63,142 bases of DNA, taken from positions 1-63,142 of the forward strand of contig JAUJNL010000041.1 in assembly GCA_030448185.1 (NCBI GenBank), read 5' to 3'. Origin of the DNA: Cytophagales bacterium (lineage in GTDB: Bacteria > Bacteroidota > Bacteroidia > Cytophagales > 172606-1). Under the pieces are notes generated by a model that saw only the letters and a program-made list of their open reading frames with translations, searched no databases and was not told the DNA's origin. A program made the position numbers and the translations under genes. This document shows, piece after piece, positions 1 through 10,013 of the stretch (position 1 is the stretch's first letter; each line of letters starts with the position of its first letter).

Positions 1-277
1 CGACCAGAAGAGAAGAAGAGAGAGAGATGAGCGGTTCAATATATTTTGTTTAGTTTATTAGTTCTCTATTTTGGCGTTATTTGGTTTTTTTTATTTTCTA
101 ATGTTTTATGTAGTGCTGGTAACCTGTTTGTTTTTTTTATTTTTTAATTGTGAATCATTGATTAAGTATTCCACGTTGGGCCTGACGTTTGGCTTTCAGG
201 TATACCTGCCCAACAAAAGAGATTGAACCTTACTGTTTGCAATTCGTACATGCTTAGGATAATCAATTCTATCAGCT
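1..277. other. Left edge and AT-rich intergenic region
   Basis: The first 30 bases read in frame 1 as RPEEKKRER followed by TGA. This could be the charged C-terminal tail of a gene cut by the window edge, but nine residues cannot identify it. The rest is AT-rich with T-runs and no convincing ORF. No exact Bacteroidota -33/-7 promoter pair was found ahead of the gene at 278. Confidence 0.3.
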
Positions 278-484
278 ATGAACGACGACGCAAAAAATAC
301 CCAAAAGCAGCCCGAAGGTCAGGAAGTAGGACGGACCATGGGACAGCAAATTCCCGGACGCACGATAGAACAGCGGAAACGAAACAAAGACACCGAAGAT
401 AATCCGCAAACCTCTGAAGATACGCCAGAGGAGAAATTTTATAACGATCAGAATGCAGATCCTATCGCAGCGAAGAAACAGTAA
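278..484 (+). CDS. Small hydrophilic hypothetical protein
   Basis: This 68-residue protein starts at ATG 278 and is followed 14 bases later by a clear hairpin terminator, which supports a real transcription unit. The sequence is very polar, rich in Gln, Asn, Asp, Glu and Lys, with no hydrophobic segment, cysteine or recognisable domain, so it is probably disordered and cytoplasmic. It stands alone and converges on ppk across the shared terminator. No function can be assigned. Confidence 0.55.
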   Translation: MNDDAKNTQKQPEGQEVGRTMGQQIPGRTIEQRKRNKDTEDNPQTSEDTPEEKFYNDQNADPIAAKKQ

Positions 485-498
485 GCGTTAGACAGAAT

Positions 499-535
499 AA
501 AAGCCCATCTTTTCTCCAAGAGAAGGTGGGCTTTT
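499..535. terminator. Bidirectional hairpin terminator
   Basis: A 13-base stem (499-511 pairing with 523-535, one G-T pair) has an A-run on the left arm and a T-run on the right. It can therefore end transcription of the small gene on the plus strand and of ppk on the minus strand. It lies exactly between the two convergent stop codons. Confidence 0.8.
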
Positions 536-565
536 AACATACATATCCTGCTTTACGTGCTGGCT

Positions 566-2698
566 TCAGGAAAAGACCTCTACTACTTCTGCCGGTTCTT
601 CGGAATTGATTTTATTTTTTTTGATAAAATCATAGGTGGCGTGTTGGGCTCTGATTAGTTTATCTCCTTCCGTATACTGTACCGTCTGATGCCGCTGATG
701 CGCATCCAAGCGGACCGCTTTACAATTATCGGCCAGTTGCAATTGAGTTATCGCTTCCAGGTCACGCTTAATTTCCTGGTCATATATAGGAAAACCTACC
801 TCAACCCGACGATGCAGGTTGCGGCTCATCCAGTCAGCCGAAGCCAAATAAATTTCTTCTTGCCCGTTGTTATAGAAAATAAATACGCGGCTATGCTCAA
901 GAAAACGGTCTACCAGCCGGATCACCCGGATATTCTCACTTAATACCGGTAACCCTGGAATCAGGCAACAGATGCCACGGATAATTAAATCTACTTTTAC
1001 TCCGGACCGGCTGGCTTGATATAGCTTGTCGATCATGCCTTTTTCTTCCAGGTTATTCAGCTTGATAATCATCCGGGCGGGCAGTCCCTGCTGGGCATTG
1101 ACAATTTCGCGGTCAATCAGCTCCTGAAAACGATCAGTCATATTAAATTGCGCTACCAGTAAGTGCCGGAAAGGCTTGGGATTTTTGCGTTTGGTCAAGT
1201 AAGCGAAGACGCTTTCCAGTTCTTTGGCTATACCCGCGTGCGTGGTCAGCAACGCATGATCCGTATACACACGAGCCGTTGACTCATTAAAATTACCGGT
1301 TCCCAGGAAGGCATATCTTTTCCATTTTCCGTTTGGCATCTGCCGCCGGATCAGGGCCACTTTAGCGTGTACTTTGATACCGGGAATACTATACACAATC
1401 TTTACGCCTGCTTCTTTCATTTTCCGGGCCCAGCGGATATTATTATCTTCATCAAAACGGGCCTTTACCTCTACAAACACAAATACTTTTTTACCATTCC
1501 GGGCAGCGCTGATCAGCGCATTGGCAATCAGGGAATGAGCGGCAATGCGATAGAGGGTGACAAACATCTCTTTTACCGTGGGATCAATGGCGGCCTCGTT
1601 GAAGAAGCGCAAAATATAATCGTAGGAATGATAAGGCAGGTGCAACATACGGTCATTGTCATCCATTGCTTCAAAAATAGATGGGTAAGCATCAAGGCCA
1701 GTGTGCGGCAAGGGTGGCAGCGGAACACTTACCAACCGTGGAGCCAATGGGTTCGGAAAGCTGGATAGATCCCGCAGGTTATGATACCGGCCCCCCTCCA
1801 CTACTTGTGCGTCCGTAAGGCCTGCGGCTTGCTTCAGAAAGGTAAGCATCTCTTCCGGCATACCGCTTTCATACAGGAAACGGGTGGGTACTCCCAGGTT
1901 ACGCTTATCAAGCTGCTTCTGAATTTTCTGCACCAGACTACCGGAAAACTCATCATCTATAGTTAACTCGGCATCACGGGTAAGCTTTACGCTAAAACAC
2001 TCTTTCACCTGATATCCCGGAAAAATACGCCCAACATTCTCCCGGATAATGTCATCCAGAAATAAGTAACAAAATGTCCCTTCGGGCGAGGGTAATTGCA
2101 CAAAACGGGGCAATTGCCCGGATGGAATATTCAGGTAGGCATACACACAAGATCCATCCGTTTCCTTCTGTATCTTCAGGATCAGGTATAAAGCTCCGTT
2201 CTCTAAAAACAGCGTTTTGCCTTCCGGAATAAAAACGGGTTGTAAAAAACTAAGTACACGGCTCAGAAAAAACTGCGTTACGGCAGGGCCGTGTTCCGGC
2301 CGGATGGCCTCATAGTAGTAGAGGTGGATGCCTTCGCGGCGTAGTGCGGGCAGTATCTGTTCCCGAAGCAGCAGACCAAATTCCCGCTGATGTTCCTGCA
2401 CCCGTTCTAGTATGTCAATCAGCAGGTATTCCGGGTCAAAATCCAAATGCTTCTGCACCGTTTCTTTCTTCAACTCGATTAACGTACGGATGGCGGCAAC
2501 CCGTACCCGGAAAAACTCATCCAGATTAGCCGAGAAGATTGACAAGAAAGAGATGCGTTCGTATAACGGAACTTCTTCACTTTTTGCTTCCAGCAGGACC
2601 CGGTGGTTGAAGGAAAGCCAGCTGAGGTCGCGGCTGAGGTAAGGGCGGGAGATATCAATCATGGGAAGGAAGTGGTTTTGCAGCGTAGAAAATTGCAT
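566..2698 (-). CDS. ppk1: Polyphosphate kinase 1
   Basis: This 710-residue protein is a full-length, uninterrupted PPK1, which reversibly transfers the gamma phosphate of ATP onto polyphosphate chains. The N-terminal domain opens with YLSRDLSWLSFNHRVL, typical of the family. The two catalytic histidines are in the expected contexts: GIKVHAKVALIRR (the autophosphorylated His) and FLEHSRVFIF (the second active-site His). The length matches the usual 690-720 residues. Methionine 13 (MIDISRPYLS) is an alternative start. Upstream lies glnN in the same direction, but a hairpin separates them, so ppk is probably transcribed on its own. Confidence 0.96.
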   Translation of the reverse strand: MQFSTLQNHFLPMIDISRPYLSRDLSWLSFNHRVLLEAKSEEVPLYERISFLSIFSANLDEFFRVRVAAIRTLIELKKETVQKHLDFDPEYLLIDILERVQEHQREFGLLLREQILPALRREGIHLYYYEAIRPEHGPAVTQFFLSRVLSFLQPVFIPEGKTLFLENGALYLILKIQKETDGSCVYAYLNIPSGQLPRFVQLPSPEGTFCYLFLDDIIRENVGRIFPGYQVKECFSVKLTRDAELTIDDEFSGSLVQKIQKQLDKRNLGVPTRFLYESGMPEEMLTFLKQAAGLTDAQVVEGGRYHNLRDLSSFPNPLAPRLVSVPLPPLPHTGLDAYPSIFEAMDDNDRMLHLPYHSYDYILRFFNEAAIDPTVKEMFVTLYRIAAHSLIANALISAARNGKKVFVFVEVKARFDEDNNIRWARKMKEAGVKIVYSIPGIKVHAKVALIRRQMPNGKWKRYAFLGTGNFNESTARVYTDHALLTTHAGIAKELESVFAYLTKRKNPKPFRHLLVAQFNMTDRFQELIDREIVNAQQGLPARMIIKLNNLEEKGMIDKLYQASRSGVKVDLIIRGICCLIPGLPVLSENIRVIRLVDRFLEHSRVFIFYNNGQEEIYLASADWMSRNLHRRVEVGFPIYDQEIKRDLEAITQLQLADNCKAVRLDAHQRHQTVQYTEGDKLIRAQHATYDFIKKNKINSEEPAEVVEVFS

Positions 2699-2791
2699 CT
2701 TTTTTATTAAACCATGATTAACTCCCGTTTAAATCTAATGGATATCCTCATTAAATTTTACATTCTGGGCAGCTTCGCTATGCATAAAGCA

Positions 2792-2831
2792 AAAAGCCGG
2801 TATGCAGAGGTACTTTCTGCATCCGACTTTT
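2792..2831 (-). terminator. Terminator downstream of glnN
   Basis: Imperfect stem-loop with arms at 2792-2808 and 2816-2831, flanked by A-runs and T-runs. It lies 30 bases beyond the glnN stop codon and upstream of the ppk start, so it probably separates the two minus-strand transcripts. Confidence 0.65.
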
Positions 2832-2863
2832 GTATGCTTATCTAACAGGCTGCTGCCCGTTTA

Positions 2864-5038
2864 TTAGCGAACCAGCAACATTTCGCGGTATTTCACCAGC
2901 GGCCAGTCTTCGTCGTCCACCAGCAGTTCAAGCTTATCCACACAGTAGCGGATCTTGTCGAAGTAGCTCTTTACTTCTTTATTATACAGAAGGGCTTTTT
3001 CGCGGGTGTTTTCGGTATTATTGGCCTTCTTACGGGCTTCAGTCATGTTCTCCACGGAGTCTAGCAACGTATCAATGTATTCGGAGATCTTCTTGACTGT
3101 CTCTACCAGGTTATGCGTGTGCTTGCCTTCAATGCCTACTTCTTTCATGGCTTTCAGGTTACTGGTTAGTACGTTCTGATACTTCACCGCTGTCGGGATT
3201 ACGTGGTTCAGCACGAGGTCACCCATTACGCGAGACTCAATCTGGATTTTCTTGATGTAGTTTTCCAGCATGATCTCATGCCGGGCTTCCAGTTCCCGGT
3301 GGGAGAAGATTCCGTGCTTTTCGAACAGTTTTACGGCGCGTTCTTCAATATACAAGTCAAGGGCTTCGGGCGTAGAAGTAATGTTTTTCAACCCGCGGCG
3401 ACCAGCTTCCTGCACCCACTCTTCGGAATAACCATTGCCTTCGAATACTATGCTTTTAGATTCAGTGATATAGCGGCGCAGTACATTTACAATAGCTACT
3501 TCTTTCTTCTCGCCTTTGTCAATCAGCACATCAACCTCTTTCTTGAACTCCAGCAACTGATTCCCAACAATTGTATTCAGCACAGTCATTGGGTTGGCAC
3601 TGTTGGCGGAAGAACCCACGGCCCGGAATTCAAACTTATTACCGGTGAAGGCGAATGGCGAAGTACGGTTACGGTCGGTATTATCAAGCAGGATATTCGG
3701 AATCTTGTCGATACCTAGCTTCATGTACATGTTTTCGCCTTTATCAATCTTCATCTCACCCTTGCTTTCCAGTTCATCCAGTACTTTGGCCAATTGCGAA
3801 CCGATAAAGATAGATACAATAGCCGGAGGCGCTTCGTTTGCTCCCAGACGGTGTTCGTTACCCGCTGAGGCGATAGAAGCCCGCAGTAAGTCAGCGTAAG
3901 AATGTACCGCTTTAATTACGTTAATGAAGAAAGTCAGGAACACCAGATTCTCTTTCGGGCGGCTGCTGGGTCCGAGCAGATTTTTGCCAGTGTTGGTACC
4001 CAGTGACCAGTTGTTGTGCTTACCGCTACCGTTAATACCGGCAAATGGCTTCTCGTGGAACAGCACCTTGAAGTCATGCTTCTCGGCTACTTTTTCCATC
4101 AGGTCCATGAGCAACAGGTTGTGGTCGATAGCCAGGTTTACTTCTTCGAATGTGGGTGCACACTCAAACTGGCTGGGAGCTACTTCGTTGTGGCGGGTCC
4201 GGATGGGCATACCCAGCTTAAGGGCTTCATACTCGAAATCCTGCATGAAGGAAAGTACCCGGGAAGGAATAGAACCAAAATAATGGTCTTCCAGTTGTTG
4301 CCCTTTAGCGGGAGCATGGCCAAACACCGTACGGCGGCCATCTGCAAATCAGGACGGGCCATGTAAAAGGCACGGTCAATCAGGAAGTACTCCTGTTCGG
4401 CACCAAGGGTAGCGACTACGCGGGTAACATCTTTATCAAAATACTGGCAAACGGCAGTGGCATACGGTCTACCAGACCCAATGCTTTTAACAGCGGAGCC
4501 TTGTAATCAAGGGCTTCCCCGGTATAAGAAACAAATACGGTCGGAATACAAAGGGGTAGCCCCAAAAATGAAAGCCGGCGAAGAAGGGTCCCAGGCCGTG
4601 TAACCGCGGGCCTCAAAAGTATTCCGGATGCCCCCGCTAGGAAAAGATGATGCATCGGGTTCCTGTTGAACCAAAGCGGTTCCTTTGAATTTTTCAATGG
4701 CTTGTCCGTTAGGCATTACGTCAAAGAAGGCGTCGTGCTTTTCGGCCGTTGCCCCAGTCAGCGGCTGGAACCAGTGCGTATAGTGGGTAGCCCCTTTAGT
4801 CAAGGCCCAGGTTTTAAGGGCGAGCAACGGCATCGGCGGTATCCTCATCAATTTTGGAACCTTCGTTGATGGCGCGGCTTACTTTCTTGAATACGTCTGA
4901 ACTCAGGTTGGCTCGCATGGCCTCCAGGCCAAATACATTGGATCCGTAATACTCAGACACCTTATTGGACGGCGCGGATACAACTGGAGCAGTCCGGTTC
5001 ATCGCTTGCTCCAACGCCTTAAAACGCAAATTTGCCAT
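2864..5038 (-). CDS. glnN: Type III glutamine synthetase (frameshifted)
   Basis: This gene encodes the large GSIII enzyme that makes glutamine from glutamate, ammonia and ATP. The span is 725 codons including the stop, the usual GSIII size (about 725-730 residues). The reading frame changes at about 4.82, 4.5-4.6, 4.42 and 4.33-4.36 kb, and the shifts cancel out. Conserved GSIII blocks can be read in successive frames: [11 protein letters not shown] at the start, [33 protein letters not shown], then [18 protein letters not shown] and the metal/glutamate-site block [16 protein letters not shown]. The last 487 residues are in one clean frame. Several small indels in an otherwise perfectly conserved protein point to base-calling errors rather than decay. 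The gene is followed by its own terminator. Confidence 0.9.
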
Positions 5039-5286
5039 TGGTTGTAGGAATTGATTTTTAAGTTTTTAAAAGATTTCGGGCCAAAAATCGAGGCTAATCT
5101 ACAAATTTTATATAAATTCAAGCGGCAAGGATAAAATTTTTAGGTGATATAGCAAAAAAAGTGATTTTTACAGGATAAACCTTAAACTTTCGCACCTTTA
5201 TGGAGTAGTTAGCCTCTAAAATGCTTAATTCAAAATCAGACCTGCGGCTCAAAGCACATACCTGCGGCTTTCCAGACGGAAATCCG

Positions 5287-5294
5287 TATTTTTG
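5287..5294 (+). promoter_or_regulatory. Candidate Bacteroidota -7 element upstream of mtaB
   Basis: TATTTTTG fits the TAnnTTTG -7 consensus and lies 65 bases before the mtaB ATG. No TTTG-like -33 element is seen at the expected spacing, so the support is weak. Confidence 0.25.
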
Positions 5295-5359
5295 TATATT
5301 CTGCTATGCTTCCCCGTTACATATCTTGACGCGTAGCGGAGGGTAGTCTTAATTTTCCA

Positions 5360-6687
5360 ATGAAGAAAGTTGCTTTTTATACCTTAGGCTGCAAGCTGAA
5401 TTATTCAGAGACTTCTACAATAGCACGGCTGTTTGAGCAGCGGGGTTATCAGCGGGTTGACTTTGCCGATACTCCGGACATTTTTATCATTAATACCTGT
5501 TCAGTCACGGACAATGCCGACAAAAAATGCCGGAAAATTGTGAAAGAGGCTCTTAAAATATCTCCTGATGCCTACGTAACCATCATCGGTTGTTACGCGC
5601 AGCTAAAGCCACAGGAGATTGTAGAGATACCCGGCGTGGATGCCGTACTAGGGGCCGCTGAAAAATTCCGGCTCATCGACCTGCTGGATGGATTCGAGAA
5701 AAAGACTCAGCCCGTCATTCACCATTCCCCTATTATTGAGGCGAAGGATTACTATTGCTCTTTTTCGCAGAATGACCGTACCCGCACGTTCCTTAAAGTG
5801 CAGGACGGCTGTAATTACTCTTGTGCGTTCTGCACCATTCCGCTGGCCACGGGGCGACAGCCGCAGCGACCGGATCGAAAACGTAGTAGCGGCAGCCCGG
5901 CAGATAGCTCAGAACGATGTAAAAGAAATTGTGCTGACTGGCGTAAATATTGGTGATTTCGGCTTGCAGAATGGGGTACGACAAGAACGGTTCATTGATC
6001 TGATCCGGGCCTTAGATGAGGTAACAGGCATTGACCGGTTCCGGATCTCTTCCATTGAGCCGAATTTGCTCACGGATGAGGTAGTCGCCTTTGTAGCGCA
6101 GTCTAAGCGATTTGTGCCGCATTTTCATATTCCCCTGCAATCAGGCAGCAATAAAATACTCCGGCTAATGAGGCGCCGGTATGGGCGGGAGTTGTACGCC
6201 GACCGGGTAGCCCGGATTAAAGAACTGATGCCCCATTGCTGCATTGGCGTAGATGTAATTGTGGGCTTTCCTGATGAAACAGACGAAGATTTTCTGGATA
6301 CCTATCATTTCCTGAATGAGCTGGATATTTCTTATCTCCATGTATTTACCTATTCGGAACAGGCCAATACTGCCGCCCTGAAACTGGACGGCGTAGCCCG
6401 GCTCTAAAAGGGCGGAAAGATCAAAAATGCTGCATATTTTATCGGATAAAAAGCGGAGACATTTCTATGAAGGGCAAACCGGTTCGGTAGCTACCGTACT
6501 GTTTGAAGATGATATCGAAAATGGTATGATGCACGGCTTTACGGAAAACTACGTGCGGGTAGCAGCCAAATATGACCCGATCCTAATTAATGAACTGAAG
6601 AGCGTTTGCCTAACCCGCGTAAACAATGCCGGACTGATGGAAGCGAAAGAAGTTGAATCAGAAGTCTTGCATCATTTTCAAAAATAA
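5360..6687 (+). CDS. mtaB: tRNA ms2t6A methylthiotransferase MtaB (frameshifted)
   Basis: MtaB is a radical-SAM methylthiotransferase that adds a methylthio group to t6A37 of tRNA. The N-terminal UPF0004 domain shows its three cluster cysteines (GCKLN, NTCSVT, IGCYAQ). The radical-SAM cysteines are in CNYSCAFC, and the C-terminal part has the TRAM-like tail (HFYEGQTGSVATVLFE). Two single-base frameshifts interrupt the gene, one just after the radical-SAM motif (about 5.85 kb) and one near 6.40 kb. The total span of about 442 codons matches the family. The 'GCKLN' start and the subfamily-typical CTIPLATG block favour MtaB over MiaB or RimO. The gene stands alone, with the IS cluster starting just downstream. 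Confidence 0.9.
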
Positions 6688-6807
6688 GAACCAGAAGGAG
6701 CACTTCTTTTTTTGTCATTCCCGGAGAGAATCTTCTCAAGTTTTAAGTAGCATCTACCTCAACTAAGAAACTGTTTTAAAAGGGTACTTAAAGGCGATTA
6801 AGCATAA

Positions 6808-7755
6808 TTCAAGTTGCGAGAAAGCAGTCTTGTCAAACAAGGGTAAATTAGGAGTATCTCACGCTCTCAACCTACTCAAGCCATGAATGACAAGACGATA
6901 GCAATATATTGTTTTCTGGACGATTTGTTTAAAGTAATGGGACGAAAAACAGCGGCGCATTGTAAACTTTCCGATGCAGAAATTGCTACTACTGCTTTGG
7001 TCGCGGCACTCTACTTTCATGGCAATCAAGCTACTGCTTGTCCAGTATATGCAAGCACACTATGGGATGAAAATGATTGACAAATCGGATTTAATCGTCG
7101 ATTGCACCGCTTAGAAGCTACTTTAGTAGTTATTTTTCGGGCATTGGGAGCTAGTCTGAAAGAACTCAATACGACTGCCCGTTATGTAATTGATTCCTTT
7201 CCGGTAGCCGTTTGCCGGAATTGTCGCATTCCCCGCTGCCGACTGCTCAAAGGCAAGGCGTACCACGGATATAATGAAGCCAAGAAGGAATATTTCTACG
7301 GTTTCAAGGTACAACTCATGGTCACCAGGGATAACCAGCCAGTAGACTACTTTATCACTGCCGGTAGTTTTCATGATAGTACTGCTTTTCAGGCTATGCA
7401 GTTGGACTTGCCTGAAGGCAGTGAGCTCTATGCCGATAGTGCCTATACAGATTACGAGCAGGAAGACTTGTATGCGGAGTGTGACCAGATTTATCTAAAA
7501 ACCCATCGCAAAAAGAACTCACTGCGTCCCGACCAACCCTACGAGAAGTTTCTCAAGAACACCTTTCGTAAACCAGTTGAAGCCGTTTTCAGTCAGATTA
7601 CTAACTTGTTTCCTCGTAAAATTCATGCGGTAACTCCGCAAGGCTTCCTCCTGAAAGTATTCCTGTTTATCCTGGCCTTTTCCATTGATACCTGTCTGGA
7701 GGGTGCCTGTCTGGAGGGTACCTGTTTAGAACCCCTGACTAGTACGCAACTTGAA
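6808..7755 (+). mobile_element. IS982-family insertion sequence
   Basis: This 948-base element is bounded by 11-base terminal inverted repeats TTCAAGTTGCG (6808-6818) and CGCAACTTGAA (7745-7755). It is flanked by a 10-base direct repeat TTAAGCATAA (6798-6807 and 7756-7765), which I read as the target site duplication. It is inserted three codons before the stop of the surrounding IS5-family transposase. Its size and its single transposase gene fit the IS982 family. Confidence 0.85.
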
Positions 7756-7797
7756 TTAAGCATAATAGAAATCATGGCTAGATATACCATAGACTGA
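6883..7797 (+). pseudogene. IS982-family transposase with compensating frameshifts
   Basis: This is a DDE transposase of the IS982 type. The N-terminus reads LSDAEIATTALVAALYFHGN, and the catalytic contexts are YVIDSFPVAVC, ELYADSAYTD and RKPVEAVFSQI. An in-frame TGA at 7078-7080 splits it. The alternative frame between about 7040 and 7090 restores the family sequence (QYMQAHYGMKMIDKS then GFNRRLHRLE), so one extra base near 7040 and one missing base near 7088 explain the stop. The displayed C-terminus runs through the right terminal repeat into IS5 sequence. A natural stop probably lies near 7725, one frame away. It is probably inactive or mis-sequenced. Confidence 0.82.
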
Positions 7798-8866
7798 CTG
7801 TTTTTTCTGTTTTTTTCGTAGTCTTTGTTTAACCTTCGGGCGTTAAGCATCCAAGCATGGAGCCGATGCTGCACGCGTAGCAGGTTCAGTTCTCTCTACG
7901 ACCCATCGTCGGGGCAGGAGTTTGAAACCTTTCTCATCATCGGTTCTTAAGACCACCTGCCAGGTCCACTGCCAGAGCTTCTCCACGTACTTGAGTAAAT
8001 CTTTTCCCCGGTAGCCTCCGTCTACCCAGACTAATTGGATTCGCTGGCAGATATCTCGCAGACAAGCTACTCGTTTGATGTAGCGTAAGAGTTGTTTAGC
8101 CCCTTGCTTTTCGGATACACTTGCTGCACATTGGAGCATCTACGCTCCATTCCATACAGCTAAGAGTAATCCCTGACTGTCAGTAAGAATAAAGCGTTTT
8201 CTTCCTTTAATCCGTTTACCGGCATCATAGCCCCGGTGCTCTCCCCCGCAAGCTGTCGTCTTTACACTCTGCGAATCTAAACTGCCCGCACTGGCAAGAG
8301 GGTTTCGCTCCATCTTTTTGCGCACTTTCTTGACTAAGAAGGTATGAATCTGTTGCCAGGTACCATCCTTACTCCAGCGGTTGAAATATCCGTAGATGGT
8401 AGACCAGTTAGGCAAATCATGGGGGATACTTCTCCAGCTACAACCTGTTTTCACTACGTATAGTATCCCGTTTATCACTTCTTTTAACGACACGGCTGGT
8501 CGGCCTCCTTTTTGTTGATCCGACTTTGCCGCCGGGAAATACAGCTTTAACTTTTTCCAGCCGTTTTCACTCATATCACGTAGCCGATCTTTGTCGTAGA
8601 GGTTTGGATACTTTCTCCTTTTTCCATTCTTTTGTTGAGTACTCATTGGGGGCATATCTGAAATTGGACACTTCAAAATTACCCCCTTTGAGTACTTTTC
8701 CCCTGCGCTCTATTTTTTCCCCGCTTACCCTTTTAAAACAGTTTCTAAGAAGATTCCCTCCGGGAATGACAGAGAGAATTTATCCCATTGGCATTGGATA
8801 AATTTCCCCAATCCTATCCTTTAATACTAAAATGAATTGAGTAGCACGTATTTGCCTCCTAATATC

Positions 8867-9972
8867 TATCTTAGGAGTTACGCAGTGAAAACTTACGTAA
8901 GATTTACTTTAATCAATTGTGTCTGAATTCTATCTCTGAACTGATACCAGTTATCAATAAGCTTATTGACAACTTTCTCTTCTAAAGCTATAAAAGCCCA
9001 ATAGACAGAAAAAATGTGTGTTTTCACAGCACAACTGCGGCGTACTAAAAAATGCTCGGCGTTGCAAAGCTGTTTGACAGCCCGGTGAAACATCTCAATG
9101 TGCCAATGCTCTCCATGTGCTTTTTCAAACTCTGCTAGAGTTGCTTTCATCCTCTTTTCTTCTTGCAGGCCTTTTTCTGCATACTTGTAGTAGATATAAT
9201 ATCTTGTTTTGCCCTGTTCTTCTTGGCTGAACAGTGTCACAAAATCAAAACCTTTTAAATGGGTCCATAACCCATCGGTCTCTACCGGCGCTTGTTGTAC
9301 CTGTTGGTACACGCCTTTTTGGGTAGACACCTGCCGGTCTTTCTCTACTGAAAACATGGCATCCATTTTCTGTCTGCGGACCCATTTCAAGTTGTCTACA
9401 CTCGCATACCAACTATCACCGGTTACTAAATTAGCAGACAGGCCCCAATCTAATACCTCATTGAGCATTTCCCTGAATAACTCATTTTTGGTCTTATCTT
9501 CTGCTGGCAGATAGATGCGATAGTTGACAGGCACACGTACCCCTTTGACATCTGTATACAACAAGGTCACTAAACACATCCCTTGTACCACTTTGTGGTG
9601 CTTGCCTGAGTAATGGCGGCCAATGAGTGCGTTCAGCTTTGCATTACTGTAAGGCTTATCCCACACACTGTCATCCACACTTAAGGTGCCCCCTTGTAAA
9701 ATAATCAAGGGTTTGCAGCGGCAAAACAAGTCATAAGGCGTATAGTCTTCTCTGACTAAAAAGTTTAATACACTATCGTGTGACATAGATTCCATCGCTT
9801 GGGATAATTTACTACAGCCCCGGTTCTGTGGAATCACTAACAGATAGTGGCTGTATAGGATAAATCGCACAAGGCGGTTGATTTTTTTCAACTCTCGCAT
9901 AAATGCTAAACTAATCCCTTTTTGCTATTTTTGAAACCTTACGTAATACTTCACTGCGTAACTTCTATATCT
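8867..9972 (-). mobile_element. IS4-superfamily insertion sequence, copy 1
   Basis: The element proper is about 8872-9967 (1,096 bases). It has terminal inverted repeats of about 30 bases starting TAGRAGTTACGCAGTGAA and sharing TTACGTAAG further in. It is flanked by a 5-base direct repeat TATCT (8867-8871 and 9968-9972), a likely target duplication. It holds one intact minus-strand transposase gene. A related copy lies at 30318-31252 in the opposite orientation. Confidence 0.85.
8893..9900 (-). CDS. IS4-superfamily DDE transposase
   Basis: This intact 335-residue transposase has a DDE (RNase H-like) catalytic core of the IS4/IS701 type. The contexts of the three acidic residues are TLSVDDSVWDKP, LVTGDSWYAS and HWHIEMFHRAVKQL, the last being the Y-R-E-K-like signature region. 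The start MRELKKINRLVRF lies 60-70 bases inside the terminal repeat, and the stop overlaps the other repeat, as in compact IS elements. The gene is unbroken, so this copy may still be active and could supply transposase to the damaged copy at 30.3 kb. I cannot choose between IS4, IS701 and ISH3 subfamilies from sequence alone. Confidence 0.88.
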   Translation of the reverse strand: MRELKKINRLVRFILYSHYLLVIPQNRGCSKLSQAMESMSHDSVLNFLVREDYTPYDLFCRCKPLIILQGGTLSVDDSVWDKPYSNAKLNALIGRHYSGKHHKVVQGMCLVTLLYTDVKGVRVPVNYRIYLPAEDKTKNELFREMLNEVLDWGLSANLVTGDSWYASVDNLKWVRRQKMDAMFSVEKDRQVSTQKGVYQQVQQAPVETDGLWTHLKGFDFVTLFSQEEQGKTRYYIYYKYAEKGLQEEKRMKATLAEFEKAHGEHWHIEMFHRAVKQLCNAEHFLVRRSCAVKTHIFSVYWAFIALEEKVVNKLIDNWYQFRDRIQTQLIKVNLT

Positions 9973-10013
9973 GTATAATAGGAAATTACAAACATCGAAT
10001 TAGTATAATTTAA

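Larger units (their letters stand above)
6788..8646 (-). pseudogene. IS5-family DDE transposase, interrupted
   Basis: The gene starts at ATG 8646 (MSTQQKNGKRRKYPNLYD). The N-terminal DUF4096-like part contains GCSWRSIPHDLPNWSTIYGYF. The catalytic triad contexts are SLDSQSVKTT, VWVDGGYRGKD and RWVVERT. The frame breaks near 8140, where a short insertion holds a GGAGC...GCTCC palindrome (8133-8148), and again near 7.86-7.89 kb, where about 30 extra bases follow VVERT. The true C-terminus continues as NARRLNKDYEKN...YLAMISIMLN and is then cut by the IS982-family element. Removing that element and one target copy restores MISIMLNRL-stop, with the stop at 6788-6790. The gene cannot be functional as shown. 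Confidence 0.85.
6764..8748 (-). mobile_element. IS5-family insertion sequence, interrupted by an IS982-family element
   Basis: Terminal inverted repeats of 20 bases at 6767-6786 and 8726-8745 are exact reverse complements. They are flanked by a 3-base TAA duplication (6764-6766 and 8746-8748), as expected for IS1031/IS427-type members of the IS5 family. The element carries one minus-strand DDE transposase gene. Without the inner element and its duplicated target it would be about 1.02 kb, a normal size for the family. Confidence 0.85.
6713..8771. repeat. REP-like inverted repeat split by the IS5/IS982 insertion
   Basis: The 24-base arms at 6713-6736 and 8748-8771 are inverted copies with one mismatch, both containing the CATTCCC/GGGAATG core. 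If the IS5-family element between them is removed, the arms close on a loop of about 28 bases, giving one long hairpin. A compact version of the same core occurs at 16197-16217. I infer a REP-like chromosomal hairpin whose loop was the target of the IS5-family element. Confidence 0.6.

Noticed and set aside
7078..7080. In-frame TGA in the IS982-type transposase as possible recoding or selenocysteine
   Set aside because: The alternative frame on both sides of the codon gives the family sequence (MKMIDKS, GFNRRLH), so compensating indels explain it. No SECIS-like structure was seen.
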